Source: Streptomyces kurssanovii
GTDB lineage: Bacteria; Actinomycetota; Actinomycetes; Streptomycetales; Streptomycetaceae
DNA length: 64,000 nt
NCBI RefSeq assembly: GCF_014649695.1
Contig: NZ_BMTN01000005.1
Location: 310,001 to 374,000, forward strand
Reading direction: 5' to 3'
The notes below the pieces were generated by a model. That model had not been told where the DNA came from. It made no database searches and worked only from the letters and a program-made list of their open reading frames with translations. Of this stretch, positions 41,941-50,865 are shown piece after piece (the stretch's first letter is position 1; the number at the start of each line of letters is the position of its first letter). Made by a program: the position numbers and the translations under genes.

Positions 41941-43104
41941 ATGAACCGTCTGACCACGCCATGGGGCGCGTACGAGCTCGCCCGCTTCCCCGAGGACCCG
42001 CGCGACACGCTCCGCGCCTGGGACGCCGCCGACGAGTACCTGCTGCGCCGTCTGCACGGCATCGACGACGCCGCGCCGACGGACCTGTCCGGCACGGTGG
42101 CCGTCGTCGGCGACCGGTGGGGCGCCCTGGTCACCTCCCTCGCGGCCCACGGGACCGGGGAGATCATCCAGATCACCGATTCGTTCCTGGGTCAGGAGGC
42201 GACCCGCGGCAATCTGCGCCGAGCCGGCGTCGAGCCGGGCACGGTGAGGCTCCTCACCGCGCGTGACGAACCGCCGGAGCACATCGATGTGCTCCTGATC
42301 CGCGTGCCGAAGAGCCTCGCGCTGCTCGAGGACCAGCTGCACCGGCTGGCGCCGTCCGTGGACGCGGACACCGTCGTCGTCGGCACCGGCATGGTCACGG
42401 AGATCCACACGTCCACGCTGAAGCTGTTCGAGCGCATCCTCGGGCCGACCAGGACGTCACTCGCGGCGAAGAAGGCCAGGCTGATCTTCTGCAGCCCCGA
42501 TCCTGCCCTCCCCCGGCTGCCGAGCCCATGGCCGCTGCGGTACGCCCTGCCGTCCGACACCGGCGCCCTCGCCGGCCGCACCGTCACCAACCACGCGGGC
42601 ATCTTCTGCGCGGAGCGCCTCGACATCGGCACCCGCTTCTTCCTGCGCCACCTGCCGCAGGGCCACGGCCTGGGGCGGGTCGTGGACCTGGGCTGCGGCA
42701 ACGGCGTGGTCGGCACGGCGGCCGCGCTGGCCGATCCTGGCGCGGAGGTGACGTTCGTCGACGAGTCGTACTCCGCGGTGGCCTCCGCCGAGGCCACATT
42801 CCACGACAACGTGCCGTCCGGCAAAGCCGAGTTCCTCGTCGGTGACGGGCTGTCCGCCCTCGCGGACGCGTCGGTGGACCTCGTCCTCAACAATCCGCCG
42901 TTCCACTCGCACCGGGCGACGACCGACACGGCGGCCCGGCGGATGTTCGCCGACGCGCGCCGTGCGCTGCGTCCCGGCGGTGAGCTCTGGGTCGTCGGCA
43001 ACCGGCATCTCGGTTACCACGTGCGGCTGCGGCGGCTGTTCGGCAACTGCGAAGTGGTCGCCGGCGACCCCAAGTTCGTCGTGCTCAGGGCCGTACGGCG
43101 CTGA
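41941..43104 (+). CDS. RlmG/RsmC-like class I SAM rRNA methyltransferase
   Basis: The protein has 387 aa with the double-domain arrangement of 23S rRNA m2G1835 methyltransferases. The N-terminal inactive Rossmann domain (about 50-180) precedes the catalytic domain with VVDLGCGNGVVGTAAALADP (about 252-271) and the exocyclic-amine motif NPPFHSH. C-terminal RPGGELWVVGNRHLGYHVRL is standard. ATG 41941 has TAGCCT about 10 nt upstream and no ribosome site, so it may be leaderless. It is convergent with the flavin reductase gene, whose stop lies only 3 bp away. Confidence 0.88.
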   Translation: MNRLTTPWGAYELARFPEDPRDTLRAWDAADEYLLRRLHGIDDAAPTDLSGTVAVVGDRWGALVTSLAAHGTGEIIQITDSFLGQEATRGNLRRAGVEPGTVRLLTARDEPPEHIDVLLIRVPKSLALLEDQLHRLAPSVDADTVVVGTGMVTEIHTSTLKLFERILGPTRTSLAAKKARLIFCSPDPALPRLPSPWPLRYALPSDTGALAGRTVTNHAGIFCAERLDIGTRFFLRHLPQGHGLGRVVDLGCGNGVVGTAAALADPGAEVTFVDESYSAVASAEATFHDNVPSGKAEFLVGDGLSALADASVDLVLNNPPFHSHRATTDTAARRMFADARRALRPGGELWVVGNRHLGYHVRLRRLFGNCEVVAGDPKFVVLRAVRR

Positions 43105-43107
43105 TCC

Positions 43108-43731
43108 TCAGCGGGCCGCCTCGGTCTCTGCCCCCGGCCAACGGCTGTACGGAACACGGGAGATCTCGCGCACGCCGCCGAGCGTGCCCCACTCGTCCTT
43201 GCCGAGCCGGGTCAGCGGCGCGAGCCTGGTCACCTCCGGGTGTCCCTCCGCCATGACCTCCTCGCTGACCGCGGCATGCACCACCCTGCCGAAGACGACG
43301 GTCGAGTCGCCGAGCCGCAGCGTGCTGTGGAGTTCGCACTCGAGAGCCACGGGTGACGCCGCGACCCGCGGCGGCTTCACCCGCAGTCCCGGCTCCCTGG
43401 CGACGCCGACGGCGTCGAACTCGCTGATCCCGCGGGGGAAGTCCGTAGCCGTGGCGTTGATCTGCTCGAACATGGTCTCCGGCGCGAAGTTCACCACGAA
43501 CTCCCCGGTCTCCTCGATGTTGCGCAGCGAGTCCTTGCGCCCGACCGAGGTGAACTGGACGACCGGCGGTGCCACGCACGAGATCGTGAAGAACGAGTGC
43601 GGGGCGAGATTGTCCGTGCCGTCCGCGGAGGTCGTGGACACCCAGGCGATGGGGCGCGGCACGACGGTTGCCGTCATCAGCCGGTAGAAGGCTTCGCGGT
43701 CGCAGCGGGCTGGATCGAAGTCGATGCGCAT
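43108..43731 (-). CDS. Flavin reductase-like FMN-binding protein
   Basis: The protein has 207 aa: MRIDFDPARCDREAFYRLMT, then VVPRPIAWVSTTSADGTDNLAPHSFFTI, the FMN-binding split-barrel segment, and FPRGISEFDAVGVAREPG. It matches the flavoredoxin/DIM6 type of FMN oxidoreductase. No partner monooxygenase is adjacent. ATG 43729-43731 is preceded by CATACT 6 nt upstream and no ribosome site, again suggesting a leaderless message. Substrate unknown. Confidence 0.87.
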   Translation of the reverse strand: MRIDFDPARCDREAFYRLMTATVVPRPIAWVSTTSADGTDNLAPHSFFTISCVAPPVVQFTSVGRKDSLRNIEETGEFVVNFAPETMFEQINATATDFPRGISEFDAVGVAREPGLRVKPPRVAASPVALECELHSTLRLGDSTVVFGRVVHAAVSEEVMAEGHPEVTRLAPLTRLGKDEWGTLGGVREISRVPYSRWPGAETEAAR

Positions 43732-43820
43732 GGGTGGAGTATGGCCGGTTGCCGACGCCGTGCGGGTGACGGGTGTGCACGGCTCTTGGCCTGACAGGCC
43801 GCCTGGCCGACACTGACCCG

Positions 43821-44279
43821 ATGACACAGCGCGTGGATCTCGCGACCGTGATGGACAGGCTTGCCGTCGACGATGTCGTCACCGACTACGCGGTGGCCGT
43901 CGACGACGGCGACTGGGACGCCTACCGTGCGCTGTTCACCGGCGACGGCCGGGCCGACTACCGCGGTTCCGGCGGTATCGAGGGGCCGGCGGCCGAGGTC
44001 GCCGAGTGGCTGGCTCGTGCGATGCGGCTCTTTCCCGTCCGCCAGCACCTCATCGTGAACCGGCGGGTGACTGTCCAGGACCTGGGCGGGTATCCCGGTG
44101 ACCGGGCCGAGGTGCGTGCCGACTACCTCAATCCGATGCGGACGGAATCCGGTGACGAGTTCGTGTCGGGCGGTCGCTACGGGTTCGTTCTGACCCGCGA
44201 GGAAGCCGGCTGGCGGCTGCGGTCCGTGGTGATCGAGGAGAAGTGGCGACGCGGCGGCGGGAAGCCCGGCGACGCCTGA
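43821..44279 (+). CDS. SnoaL-like/NTF2-fold protein
   Basis: The protein has 152 aa. The cone-shaped NTF2-like fold starts with MDRLAVDDVVTDYAVAVDDG, continues DWDAYRALFTGDGRADYRGS, and ends LTREEAGWRLRSVVIEEKW. These match the SnoaL_4 group of ring-opening or hydratase-like enzymes and scaffolds. The Asp and Tyr near DWDAYRALF are where catalytic residues lie in active members. ATG 43821 is used; the upstream open frame crosses the divergent promoter. Substrate unknown. Confidence 0.85.
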   Translation: MTQRVDLATVMDRLAVDDVVTDYAVAVDDGDWDAYRALFTGDGRADYRGSGGIEGPAAEVAEWLARAMRLFPVRQHLIVNRRVTVQDLGGYPGDRAEVRADYLNPMRTESGDEFVSGGRYGFVLTREEAGWRLRSVVIEEKWRRGGGKPGDA

Positions 44280-44498
44280 CACGGCACAGGGCGCGGCGCC
44301 CGGTGGCAGAGGGCGGCAGAGGGCGGGGACCTCGCGACGCCTGACGCGACGGAGACGTGGTGCCGGCCGGAACCGCGCCACGGCACGTCCGCAGTGGCGC
44401 CTGGGTCGGGTGAGGCGCACTGTTCGCCGGCGCCGATCTTCGCGCACACTGGTGGTGAACGGCTCGTGGCCCCTCGAGGCCGGACGAGGAGGCGCTGC
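44280..44498 (+). other. Region upstream of lnt
   Basis: No gene. It contains a tandem GGCAGAGGGC direct repeat near 44304-44321 and probably the lnt promoter. The lnt ribosome site GAGGAGG (44486-44492) closes it. Confidence 0.4.
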
Positions 44499-46133
44499 AT
44501 GCGGATTCCGGTCGGCAGGCGGGACAGGACCCGGCACGACGGGCGGCACGAGCAGTTTCTTCGTTCGCGGGGATCGCGCGGCGCCGTCGCGTTCGTGACC
44601 GGTGCGCTGCCCGCGCTCGCCTTTCCGGAACCGTCGCTGTGGTGGTTCGCCTATCTCGCCCTGGTCCCCTGGATGCTGGTGCTGCGCACGGCGCCCACCC
44701 CCCGCCGGGCGGCGTTCGAGGGCTGGCTGGGCGGTGCCGGTTTCATGATCGCCATGCATCACTGGCTGCTGCCGAGCCTGCATGTCTTCCTTCTGGTGCT
44801 GGCCGCGCTGCTGGGGCTGTTGTGGGCGCTGTGGGGGGTGCTCGTGCGGGTGATGCTCGGCGGGACGCCCTCGACGGCCCGGGCGGCGGTCGCCGTCGGC
44901 GCCGTCCCCGCGGGCTGGCTCATGATCGAACTGGTCCGTTCCTGGGAGGGGCTCGGCGGCCCGTGGGGCCTGCTGGGCGCGAGCCAGTGGGAGGTGACGC
45001 CCGCACTGCGGCTGGCCTCGGTGGGGGGTGTCTGGCTGGTGAGCCTGCTGGTGCTGGCCGTCAACACCGTGGTCGTGCTGCTCGTGGCGGTCAGGAGCGC
45101 CCGTAGAGCCGCTGTGGCGGCGGTCGTCCTCTGCGCGACCGGCGCGACCCTGGTGTGGGCGTGGGCGCCCCAGCCGCGTGAATCGGGCCGGGTGCGGATC
45201 GCGGTGGTCCAGCCGGGCGTCGTCGGCGGCATGCTCAGCGCGGAGCGGCGTTTCGACCGAGGCGAGGAGCTGACCCGCGAACTGAAGGGCCGCGATCCGG
45301 ATCTGGTGGTCTGGGGCGAGAGCAGCGTCGGCGCGGACCTGCGGACGCGGCCCGACCTGGCGGAGCGCCTGGCCGCCCTGTCCGGCGAGATCGGCGCGCC
45401 GGTCCTGGTCAATGTGGACGCGCGGAGTGAGGGCGCCTCAGGTGCACCGGGGATCTACAAGAGTTCGGTGCTCGTCGGCCCGGACGGCCCGACCGGGGAC
45501 CGGTACGACAAGATGCGGCTCGTCCCGTTCGGTGAGTACATCCCGGCCAGGTCGGTGCTCGGCTGGGCCACGTCGGTCGGCCGGGCCGCGGGTGAGGACC
45601 GGCTGCGAGGGCGTGCCCCGGTGGTGATGACGCTGCCGGACGACGGCACGCGGGCGCCCGGTCTGCGGCTGGGGCCGCTGGTCTGCTTCGAGTCGGCGTT
45701 CCCCGACATGAGCAGGCGGCTGACACGGGACGGCGCGCAGGTGCTGGTGGCCCAGTCGGCGACGTCGTCGTTCCAGGAGAGCTGGGCCCCCGAGCAGCAC
45801 GCGTCGCTGGCGGCACTGCGCGCGGCGGAGAGCGGCCGGCCGATGGTGCACGCCACGCTCACCGGCGTGAGCGCGGTGTACGCGGCGGGCGGCGACCGCG
45901 TAGGAGCACCGCTCTCGACGGAGAGCACCACCGCGGCGGTCTACGAGGTGCCCCTGGTGTCCGGGAGCACGCTGTACGTCAGGTTCGGCGACTGGCCGGT
46001 GTACGCGTCGGTGGCGCTGCTCGCCGTGCTGGGCGCCGCCGGCGGGGTGCGTGCCCTCAGGCGGCCTGCTCCAGGGCCAGGCGGACCACACGCTCGCACA
46101 GCTCATGAGTCCTCAGCGCGTCCTGTGCGCTGA
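44499..46133 (+). CDS. lnt: Apolipoprotein N-acyltransferase Lnt
   Basis: The protein has 544 aa. Six or more N-terminal membrane helices (PEPSLWWFAYLALVPWMLVL, WGLLGASQWE) precede a periplasmic carbon-nitrogen hydrolase domain. Its triad is present: Glu in VVWGESSV, Lys in RYDKMRLVPFGEYIP, Cys in GPLVCFESAFPD. Lnt adds the third acyl chain to exported lipoproteins; Streptomyces carries two such enzymes. GAGGAGG 7 nt upstream supports ATG 44499. The 3' end overlaps the convergent Gfo/Idh gene by 77 bp (46057-46133). Confidence 0.94.
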   Translation: MRIPVGRRDRTRHDGRHEQFLRSRGSRGAVAFVTGALPALAFPEPSLWWFAYLALVPWMLVLRTAPTPRRAAFEGWLGGAGFMIAMHHWLLPSLHVFLLVLAALLGLLWALWGVLVRVMLGGTPSTARAAVAVGAVPAGWLMIELVRSWEGLGGPWGLLGASQWEVTPALRLASVGGVWLVSLLVLAVNTVVVLLVAVRSARRAAVAAVVLCATGATLVWAWAPQPRESGRVRIAVVQPGVVGGMLSAERRFDRGEELTRELKGRDPDLVVWGESSVGADLRTRPDLAERLAALSGEIGAPVLVNVDARSEGASGAPGIYKSSVLVGPDGPTGDRYDKMRLVPFGEYIPARSVLGWATSVGRAAGEDRLRGRAPVVMTLPDDGTRAPGLRLGPLVCFESAFPDMSRRLTRDGAQVLVAQSATSSFQESWAPEQHASLAALRAAESGRPMVHATLTGVSAVYAAGGDRVGAPLSTESTTAAVYEVPLVSGSTLYVRFGDWPVYASVALLAVLGAAGGVRALRRPAPGPGGPHARTAHESSARPVR

Positions 46134-46962
46134 GGACCTTCCCCGTGCGTACGGAGTCGAGGAAGGCGTGCACGACCTGCTCGATGCCGCGCTGGCGGGC
46201 CACCGGCACCCAGTCGCCCCGCCGCCGGACGCTGGGCTGGCCCTTGTGGTCGACGATCTCGGCGAGGTTGCGGACCTCGCGCTTGGAGTCCTGCCCCGAG
46301 ACCTCGAGGATCTCCTCGGTCGAGCCGCTCATCCGGTTCATGACGCCGATGGCGGTGAATCCGTCGCCCGACAGCTGGAGCACGACGTGGTGCATCAGGC
46401 CGTCGACGATCCGTGCGCGTACGTCGGTGTGCTCGACGGTTCCCGGAAGGAGGAAGCGCAGGGTGTCGACGACATGGATGAAGTCGTCCAGGACGAGGGT
46501 GCGCGGGTCCTCGGGGAGGCCTACGCGGTTCTTCTGCATCAGGATCAGTTCGCGCGGGTGCTCGAGGCATTGCGCGTAACCGGGGGCGAACCTGCGGTTG
46601 AAGCCGACGGCGAGGCTGGTGCCCCGTTCCTCCGCCAGCGCCACCAGCCGCTCGGAGTCGGCCAGTTCGTAGGCGAGCGGCTTGTCGACGTAGGTCGCCA
46701 CGCCCGCCTCGAGCAGCCGGGTGACGATCTCGGCGTGGGCGGCGGTCGACGCGTGGACGAAGGCGGCGTCCAGTCCCTGTGCGAGGAGGGGGTCCAGGTC
46801 GGTGTGGCACCGCTCGGCGGGGATGTGATGGGTCTCCGCGGTCCGCGTCAGGGTGGCCGGCGTGCGCGTCTGCAGGTGCAGTTCGACGCCGGGCAGGGTG
46901 GTGAGCACCGGCAGGTACGCCTTCCGCGCGATGTCGCCGAGCCCGATGCAGCCGACCTTCAC
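46057..46962 (-). CDS. Gfo/Idh/MocA-family oxidoreductase
   Basis: The protein has 301 aa. NAD(P)-binding GCIGLGDIARKAYLPVL at the start, HASTAAHAEIVTRLLEAGVATYVDKPLA with the catalytic Lys (EKP-type motif, here DKP), and LDDFIHVVDTLRFLLPG in the C-terminal domain. GTG 46960-46962 follows GGGGGAA. It is 28 bp downstream of the FAD monooxygenase gene in the same direction, so both are probably one TetR-controlled operon. Sugar or inositol-like substrates are typical; this one is unassigned. Confidence 0.88.
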   Translation of the reverse strand: MKVGCIGLGDIARKAYLPVLTTLPGVELHLQTRTPATLTRTAETHHIPAERCHTDLDPLLAQGLDAAFVHASTAAHAEIVTRLLEAGVATYVDKPLAYELADSERLVALAEERGTSLAVGFNRRFAPGYAQCLEHPRELILMQKNRVGLPEDPRTLVLDDFIHVVDTLRFLLPGTVEHTDVRARIVDGLMHHVVLQLSGDGFTAIGVMNRMSGSTEEILEVSGQDSKREVRNLAEIVDHKGQPSVRRRGDWVPVARQRGIEQVVHAFLDSVRTGKVLSAQDALRTHELCERVVRLALEQAA

Positions 46963-46990
46963 GGGGTTCCCCCTCACATGCCCGGCCGGC

Positions 46991-48241
46991 TCACCGCCGT
47001 GCCGGTCGTTCTTCGTGCGCGCCCGGCTCTGCGTGCGCGTCCTGTGCTCCGGCAGCATACGTGCGCCGTGGTGGCTGCCAGTCGGCGATGCCGTCGAAGG
47101 TCCGCAGCACCAGGCCCGGGCCGAGGCGGGAGACGGTGGACATGAGGGCGTCGCGGACGGCTACCGCGGGTGCGCCGCTGAGTGACATCAGCCGGGCGAC
47201 CTGTGCCGACTTCCGGACGATCGCCGCGGTGCGCGGCTGCCGCTCCGCGCTGTAGGCGGCGAGCCCGGCGCCGAGGTCGAGGCCGGTGGCCGTGTGGTGG
47301 GCGAGGACGATGGCGTCCTCGATGGCCTGGTTGCCGCCCTGGCCGAGCGTCGGGGCCATGGCGTGCGCGGCGTCGCCGAGGAGCGCGGTGCGGCCGCGGT
47401 GGTAGGCGGGCAGCGGGCGGATCATGTGGTGGACGTCGTTGCGGAGCACGCTCTCCGGTGCGGCGGCGGCGATGACGCCGGGGACGGGGTCGTGCCAGTC
47501 GCCGAACCTGCGCAGCAGTTCGGCCTTCTCGCCGTCGGCCGCCTTGCCTCCCTGCGGGGCGGTGGCGGCAGCGTAGGCGTAGACCCGGCCGTCCTTGAGG
47601 GGCTGGGTTCCCCACAGGGAGCCGGGGCCCCAGGTCTCATGCGGCTCGAAGGGCTGTTCCGGCGCGGGTACGACCACGCGCCAGGTGGTCATCCCGGAGT
47701 AGGCGGGCCCCGGATGGGCCGGGAAGAGGGCGCGGCGCACGGCGGAGTGGATGCCGTCGGCGCCGATGACGAGGTCCGCCTCGATGTCGCCGTCGGGTGT
47801 CGTCACCCGGGCCGGTCGGCCGCCGGCGGTCCCCGCGTCGGCCAGTTCGCCGGGGCAGCCGGTGCGGACGGTGCCCTCGGGCAGCTTGCGGGCGATCCGG
47901 TCGATCAGGGTGGCGCGGTGGACGAGCACGAGGGGTCCGCCGAACCGTTCCGCGGCGGCGGCGCTGTCGATGCGGGACAGCCAGCGGCCGGCCGGGCTCC
48001 GCATACCGCCGGTGCCCTGCCAGGCGGCCAGGCCGCGGATCTCGTCGCCGAGTCCGATGACGTCCAGTGCGCGCTGGGAGTTGGGGGCGAGTCCGATGCC
48101 CGCGCCGACGGGCTCGAGGGACGCGGCCCGTTCCAGGACGGTGACCTGCCAGCCGTGCTGCCGCAGGGCGACGGCTGCGGTGAGGCCGCCGATCCCGCTG
48201 CCGACGACGACTGCGTGAGCGGCTTTACGCGGTACGGGCAT
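46991..48241 (-). CDS. FAD-dependent aromatic monooxygenase
   Basis: The protein has 416 aa of the PHBH-like group A family: VVVGSGIGGLTAA (residues 11-23), the DG motif VIGADGIHSAVRR, and GDAAHAMAPTLGQGGNQAIEDA. It lacks membrane segments. Such enzymes hydroxylate aromatic or polyketide substrates with NAD(P)H. ATG 48239-48241 has GGAGGAG just upstream. The promoter region carries two perfect TetR-type palindromes shared with the divergent tetR gene, so expression is probably induced by its substrate or a related drug. Confidence 0.92.
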   Translation of the reverse strand: MPVPRKAAHAVVVGSGIGGLTAAVALRQHGWQVTVLERAASLEPVGAGIGLAPNSQRALDVIGLGDEIRGLAAWQGTGGMRSPAGRWLSRIDSAAAAERFGGPLVLVHRATLIDRIARKLPEGTVRTGCPGELADAGTAGGRPARVTTPDGDIEADLVIGADGIHSAVRRALFPAHPGPAYSGMTTWRVVVPAPEQPFEPHETWGPGSLWGTQPLKDGRVYAYAAATAPQGGKAADGEKAELLRRFGDWHDPVPGVIAAAAPESVLRNDVHHMIRPLPAYHRGRTALLGDAAHAMAPTLGQGGNQAIEDAIVLAHHTATGLDLGAGLAAYSAERQPRTAAIVRKSAQVARLMSLSGAPAVAVRDALMSTVSRLGPGLVLRTFDGIADWQPPRRTYAAGAQDAHAEPGAHEERPARR

Positions 48242-48261
48242 GGCTGCTCCTCCACTCGGTT

Positions 48262-48303
48262 ACTACACCTGTAGTGACACGACCACGCTACTACACCTGT
48301 AGT
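48262..48303. promoter_or_regulatory. Two identical TetR operators
   Basis: ACTACACCTGTAGT occurs at 48262-48275 and again at 48290-48303, each with perfect 6-bp arms (ACTACA/TGTAGT) and a 2-nt centre. Their centres are 28 bp apart in the 82-bp gap between the monooxygenase and the tetR gene. A TAGATT -10 box (48312-48317) 6 nt from the tetR ATG puts the second operator where its -35 region should be, so repressor binding would block both promoters. Confidence 0.88.
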
Positions 48304-48323
48304 CCCGGCGGTAGATTGACCGC

Positions 48324-48938
48324 ATGGCCGCACGCACCGCCCCGCCCGGCGCCCCTCGGGCAGAACTCATCGCCGACACCGCGCTCGCGCTCCTCGCCGA
48401 GCGCGGGATGCGCGGGCTCACCCACCGCGCCGTGGACGAGGCGGCCGGGCTGCCGCAGGGCTCGACCTCCAACCACGCCCGCACCCGCCAGGCCCTGCTC
48501 GAGGCGGCGGTACGCAGGCTGGCGGACCGCGAGGCGGCCGTCCTCCCCGTGGCGGAGATGCCGCCCGCACCGGGCGGCAGGGGCGACCTGCTGGACGCGA
48601 TGGCGCTCGCCCTGCACCGCTATCTGACCGGCCATCCCGAACTGCTCGTCGCCCGCTACGAACTGGCCCTGGAGGCCACCCGGCGCCCGGAGCTTCGCGA
48701 GTTCTACGACCGGACGGGCAGCCGTTTCCGTGCCCCGCTCAACGCGCTGATGGCCGAGGCCGGTTCACCCGAGCCGGAACGGCACGCACTGTCCCTCGTC
48801 GCATGGTGCGAGGGGCTTATGTTCGCCTGCGCCGTCGGCTCCTATCACGCGGCGGTGCCGAGCCCGGAAGAACTGCGCAAGGGTTTCCAGGAGCTGTTGC
48901 GCGGCATGCTCGGCACACAGGCCGGGTACGGCGAATAA
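48324..48938 (+). CDS. TetR-family repressor of the monooxygenase operon
   Basis: The protein has 204 aa. The helix-turn-helix is unusual: RGMRGLTHRAVDEAAGLPQG and STSNHARTRQALLEAAVR, in which STSNHA replaces the typical SxYxHF recognition end; this occurs in a known TetR subgroup with TGSTSNH motifs. The C-terminal ligand domain (60-204) is helical. No ribosome site precedes ATG 48324, and a -10 box lies 6 nt upstream, so it is probably leaderless and autorepressed through the operators. Confidence 0.92.
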   Translation: MAARTAPPGAPRAELIADTALALLAERGMRGLTHRAVDEAAGLPQGSTSNHARTRQALLEAAVRRLADREAAVLPVAEMPPAPGGRGDLLDAMALALHRYLTGHPELLVARYELALEATRRPELREFYDRTGSRFRAPLNALMAEAGSPEPERHALSLVAWCEGLMFACAVGSYHAAVPSPEELRKGFQELLRGMLGTQAGYGE

Positions 48939-48969
48939 CTCCTGGCAGCACCGCGGGAGGTGACGCAGG

Positions 48970-49491
48970 ATGATCGCCATGACCACAGATACACGTACCG
49001 AGCCGTCCACCACCGCCGGCGAACGCGCCATGCTGGAAGGCTTCTTGGACTACCACCGCGAGACCCTGATCATGAAGTGCGCCGGCCTGGACGACGCACA
49101 GCTGCGGACGGCCTCGCTGGCGCCCTCCGAGCTCACCCTGCTGGGGCTCGTCCGCCACCTCGCCGAGGTCGAGCGCTACTGGTTCCGCGAGATCATGGAC
49201 GACGAGGATCTGCCCGACCTGTACTCCACGGAGGAGGACCGGGACGCGGATTTCCATGTCACCGAACAGGACACCTGGGCCGAGGCGCACGCGACCTGGC
49301 TCAGCCAGGTCGCCGACGCCCGCAAGGTCACCGCGGCGCATGAACTCGACGACCTGTCGGAATCCCGCAGCCGCGGCGGCGAGACGTTCAGCCTGCGCTG
49401 GATCCTCACCCACATGATCGAGGAGTACGCGCGCCACAACGGCCACGCCGACCTGCTGCGCGAGCACATCGACGGCGCCACGGGCGAGTGA
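48970..49491 (+). CDS. DinB/DUF664-family protein
   Basis: The protein has 173 aa with a four-helix DinB fold. Metal-site histidines appear in LGLVRHLAEVERYWF and LTHMIEEYARHNGHADLLRE, and the third ligand lies in FLDYHRETL. Members are often thiol-dependent transferases, for example mycothiol- or bacillithiol-S-transferases, so detoxification is likely but untested. GGGAGGTGA (48955-48963) supports ATG 48970; ATG 48979 is an alternative. It is 31 bp downstream of tetR and may be co-transcribed. Confidence 0.88.
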   Translation: MIAMTTDTRTEPSTTAGERAMLEGFLDYHRETLIMKCAGLDDAQLRTASLAPSELTLLGLVRHLAEVERYWFREIMDDEDLPDLYSTEEDRDADFHVTEQDTWAEAHATWLSQVADARKVTAAHELDDLSESRSRGGETFSLRWILTHMIEEYARHNGHADLLREHIDGATGE

Positions 49492-49513
49492 CCGGGCAGG
49501 GGCGGCGGGCGGC

Positions 49514-49984
49514 TCAGCCGGCCCCCAGGGTGCCCTCCAGGCGGGCGATGGCGGCGCGCACCCCGTGGCCGTAACCGTCGTCCCCCAGGGCGTCCGTGGA
49601 CGCGCGTGCCCGGTCCAGATGGGCGCGCGCCTCCTCGGGGCGGTGCAGCTTGACGTAGTCCGCCGCCAGATTCAGATGGAGCGAGGGGTAAAGGGCCCGC
49701 ACCGCGAGGGTCTGGTGCCGGGCGAGCCGTTCGTCGCTCAGCCCGTCGGCCGCCGACAGGGCACGCAGATCCCAGGCCAGCTCGTCCGCCGGGTCGTCCT
49801 GGACGTCCGCCATGCAGTGGGCGAGGGTGCAGCGGTGCAGGGCGTCGCCCTCCTCGCCGATCTCCGACCACAGCAGGGCGAAGCGATTACGCGCCTCCTC
49901 ACGGTCACCCCCGTGCAGCAGCATCATCGCCTGCCCGATCCGGGTCATGACGATGTCCTGCGACGCCTCCTGCTGCTCCATCAC
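49514..49984 (-). CDS. TPR-like hypothetical protein, 156 aa
   Basis: The protein is predominantly helical: VMTRIGQAMMLLHGGDREEA and later YPSLHLNLAADYVKLHRPEE, ARAHLDRARASTDALGDDGY. It has two or three degenerate TPR-like hairpins and no signal or membrane segment. GTG 49982-49984 or ATG 49981 can start it; GAGGAGG lies just upstream. It probably binds proteins. It is transcribed apart from DinB (convergent, 22 bp) and precedes ung on the same strand. Function unknown. Confidence 0.72.
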   Translation of the reverse strand: MMEQQEASQDIVMTRIGQAMMLLHGGDREEARNRFALLWSEIGEEGDALHRCTLAHCMADVQDDPADELAWDLRALSAADGLSDERLARHQTLAVRALYPSLHLNLAADYVKLHRPEEARAHLDRARASTDALGDDGYGHGVRAAIARLEGTLGAG

Positions 49985-50102
49985 TGTGGCCTCCTCGTCC
50001 GCGGCGAAGTGCTGCTTGAGGACACCGACGCTAGCCGCCGCGGGGGCCGATCGCGCACAGGCTCGGGCATGCGGCCCGAGCCTGTCGGCCGGGTGCGCCG
50101 AT

Positions 50103-50786
50103 TCAGCCGATGTCGGGGATGCGCCAGTCGATGGGCTCGTGGCCCTGCGCCGCGACGGCCTCGTTGATCTGGGTGAACGGCCGGGAACCGAAGAACTTCT
50201 TCGCGGACAGCGGTGAGGGGTGCGCCCCCTTCACCACGGCATGCCGCTCCTCGTCGATGAGCGGCAGCTTCTTCTGCGCGTAGTTGCCCCACAGGACGAA
50301 GACGGCCGGGTCCGGCCGGGAGGCCACCGCGCGGATCACCGCGTCGGTCACCTTCTCCCAGCCCTTGCCCTTGTGGGAATTGGCCTCGCCGGCCCGGACG
50401 GTCAGCACCGCGTTGAGCAGCAGCACGCCCTGGCGCGCCCACGGCATCAGATAGCCGTTGTCCGGGACCGGGTGGCCGAGCTCGCTCTGCATCTCCTTGT
50501 AGATGTTGCGCAGGGACGGCGGGGTCTTGACGCCCGGCCGCACGGAGAAGCAGAGACCGTGCCCCTGGCCCTCGCCGTGGTACGGGTCCTGGCCGAGGAT
50601 GAGCACCTTCACCTGCTCGTACGGCGTGGCCTCCAGCGCGGCGAACACCTCCGCGCTCGGCGGATACACCGGCCCGTTGGCCCGCTCCTTCTCGACGAAC
50701 TCGGTGAGCTCCCTGAAGTACGGCTTCTGCAGCTCTTCGCCGAGGACGCCGCGCCAGGACTCGGGCAGCATGTCGGTGTCGGTCAC
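50103..50786 (-). CDS. ung: Uracil-DNA glycosylase, family 1
   Basis: The protein has 227 aa. Catalytic motif GQDPYHGEGQ (Asp67 activates water) and HPSPLSAKKFFGSRPF, where the His stabilises the product. The uracil pocket Phe and Asn regions (GLCFSVRPG, LLLNAVLTVRAG) are intact. It removes uracil from DNA after cytosine deamination or dUTP use. A strong hairpin lies between it and the downstream ABC binding-protein gene. Confidence 0.97.
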   Translation of the reverse strand: MTDTDMLPESWRGVLGEELQKPYFRELTEFVEKERANGPVYPPSAEVFAALEATPYEQVKVLILGQDPYHGEGQGHGLCFSVRPGVKTPPSLRNIYKEMQSELGHPVPDNGYLMPWARQGVLLLNAVLTVRAGEANSHKGKGWEKVTDAVIRAVASRPDPAVFVLWGNYAQKKLPLIDEERHAVVKGAHPSPLSAKKFFGSRPFTQINEAVAAQGHEPIDWRIPDIG

Positions 50787-50810
50787 GTCAACAACCTCCG
50801 TCGGTGGGCC

Positions 50811-50844
50811 GGTTCCGAGATCCCGGAACCGGGATCTCAGAACC
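50811..50844 (-). terminator. Long hairpin terminator of the substrate-binding gene
   Basis: GAGATCCCGG pairs with CCGGGATCTC (50817-50826 and 50829-50838), and the outer GGTTC/GAACC arms (50811-50815, 50840-50844) extend the stem past one mismatch pair, with a 2-nt loop. It lies after the binding-protein stop (50866) and before the ung start (50786) in the minus direction. Confidence 0.75.
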
Positions 50845-50865
50845 TACCGGGGGGCACTGACAGCG

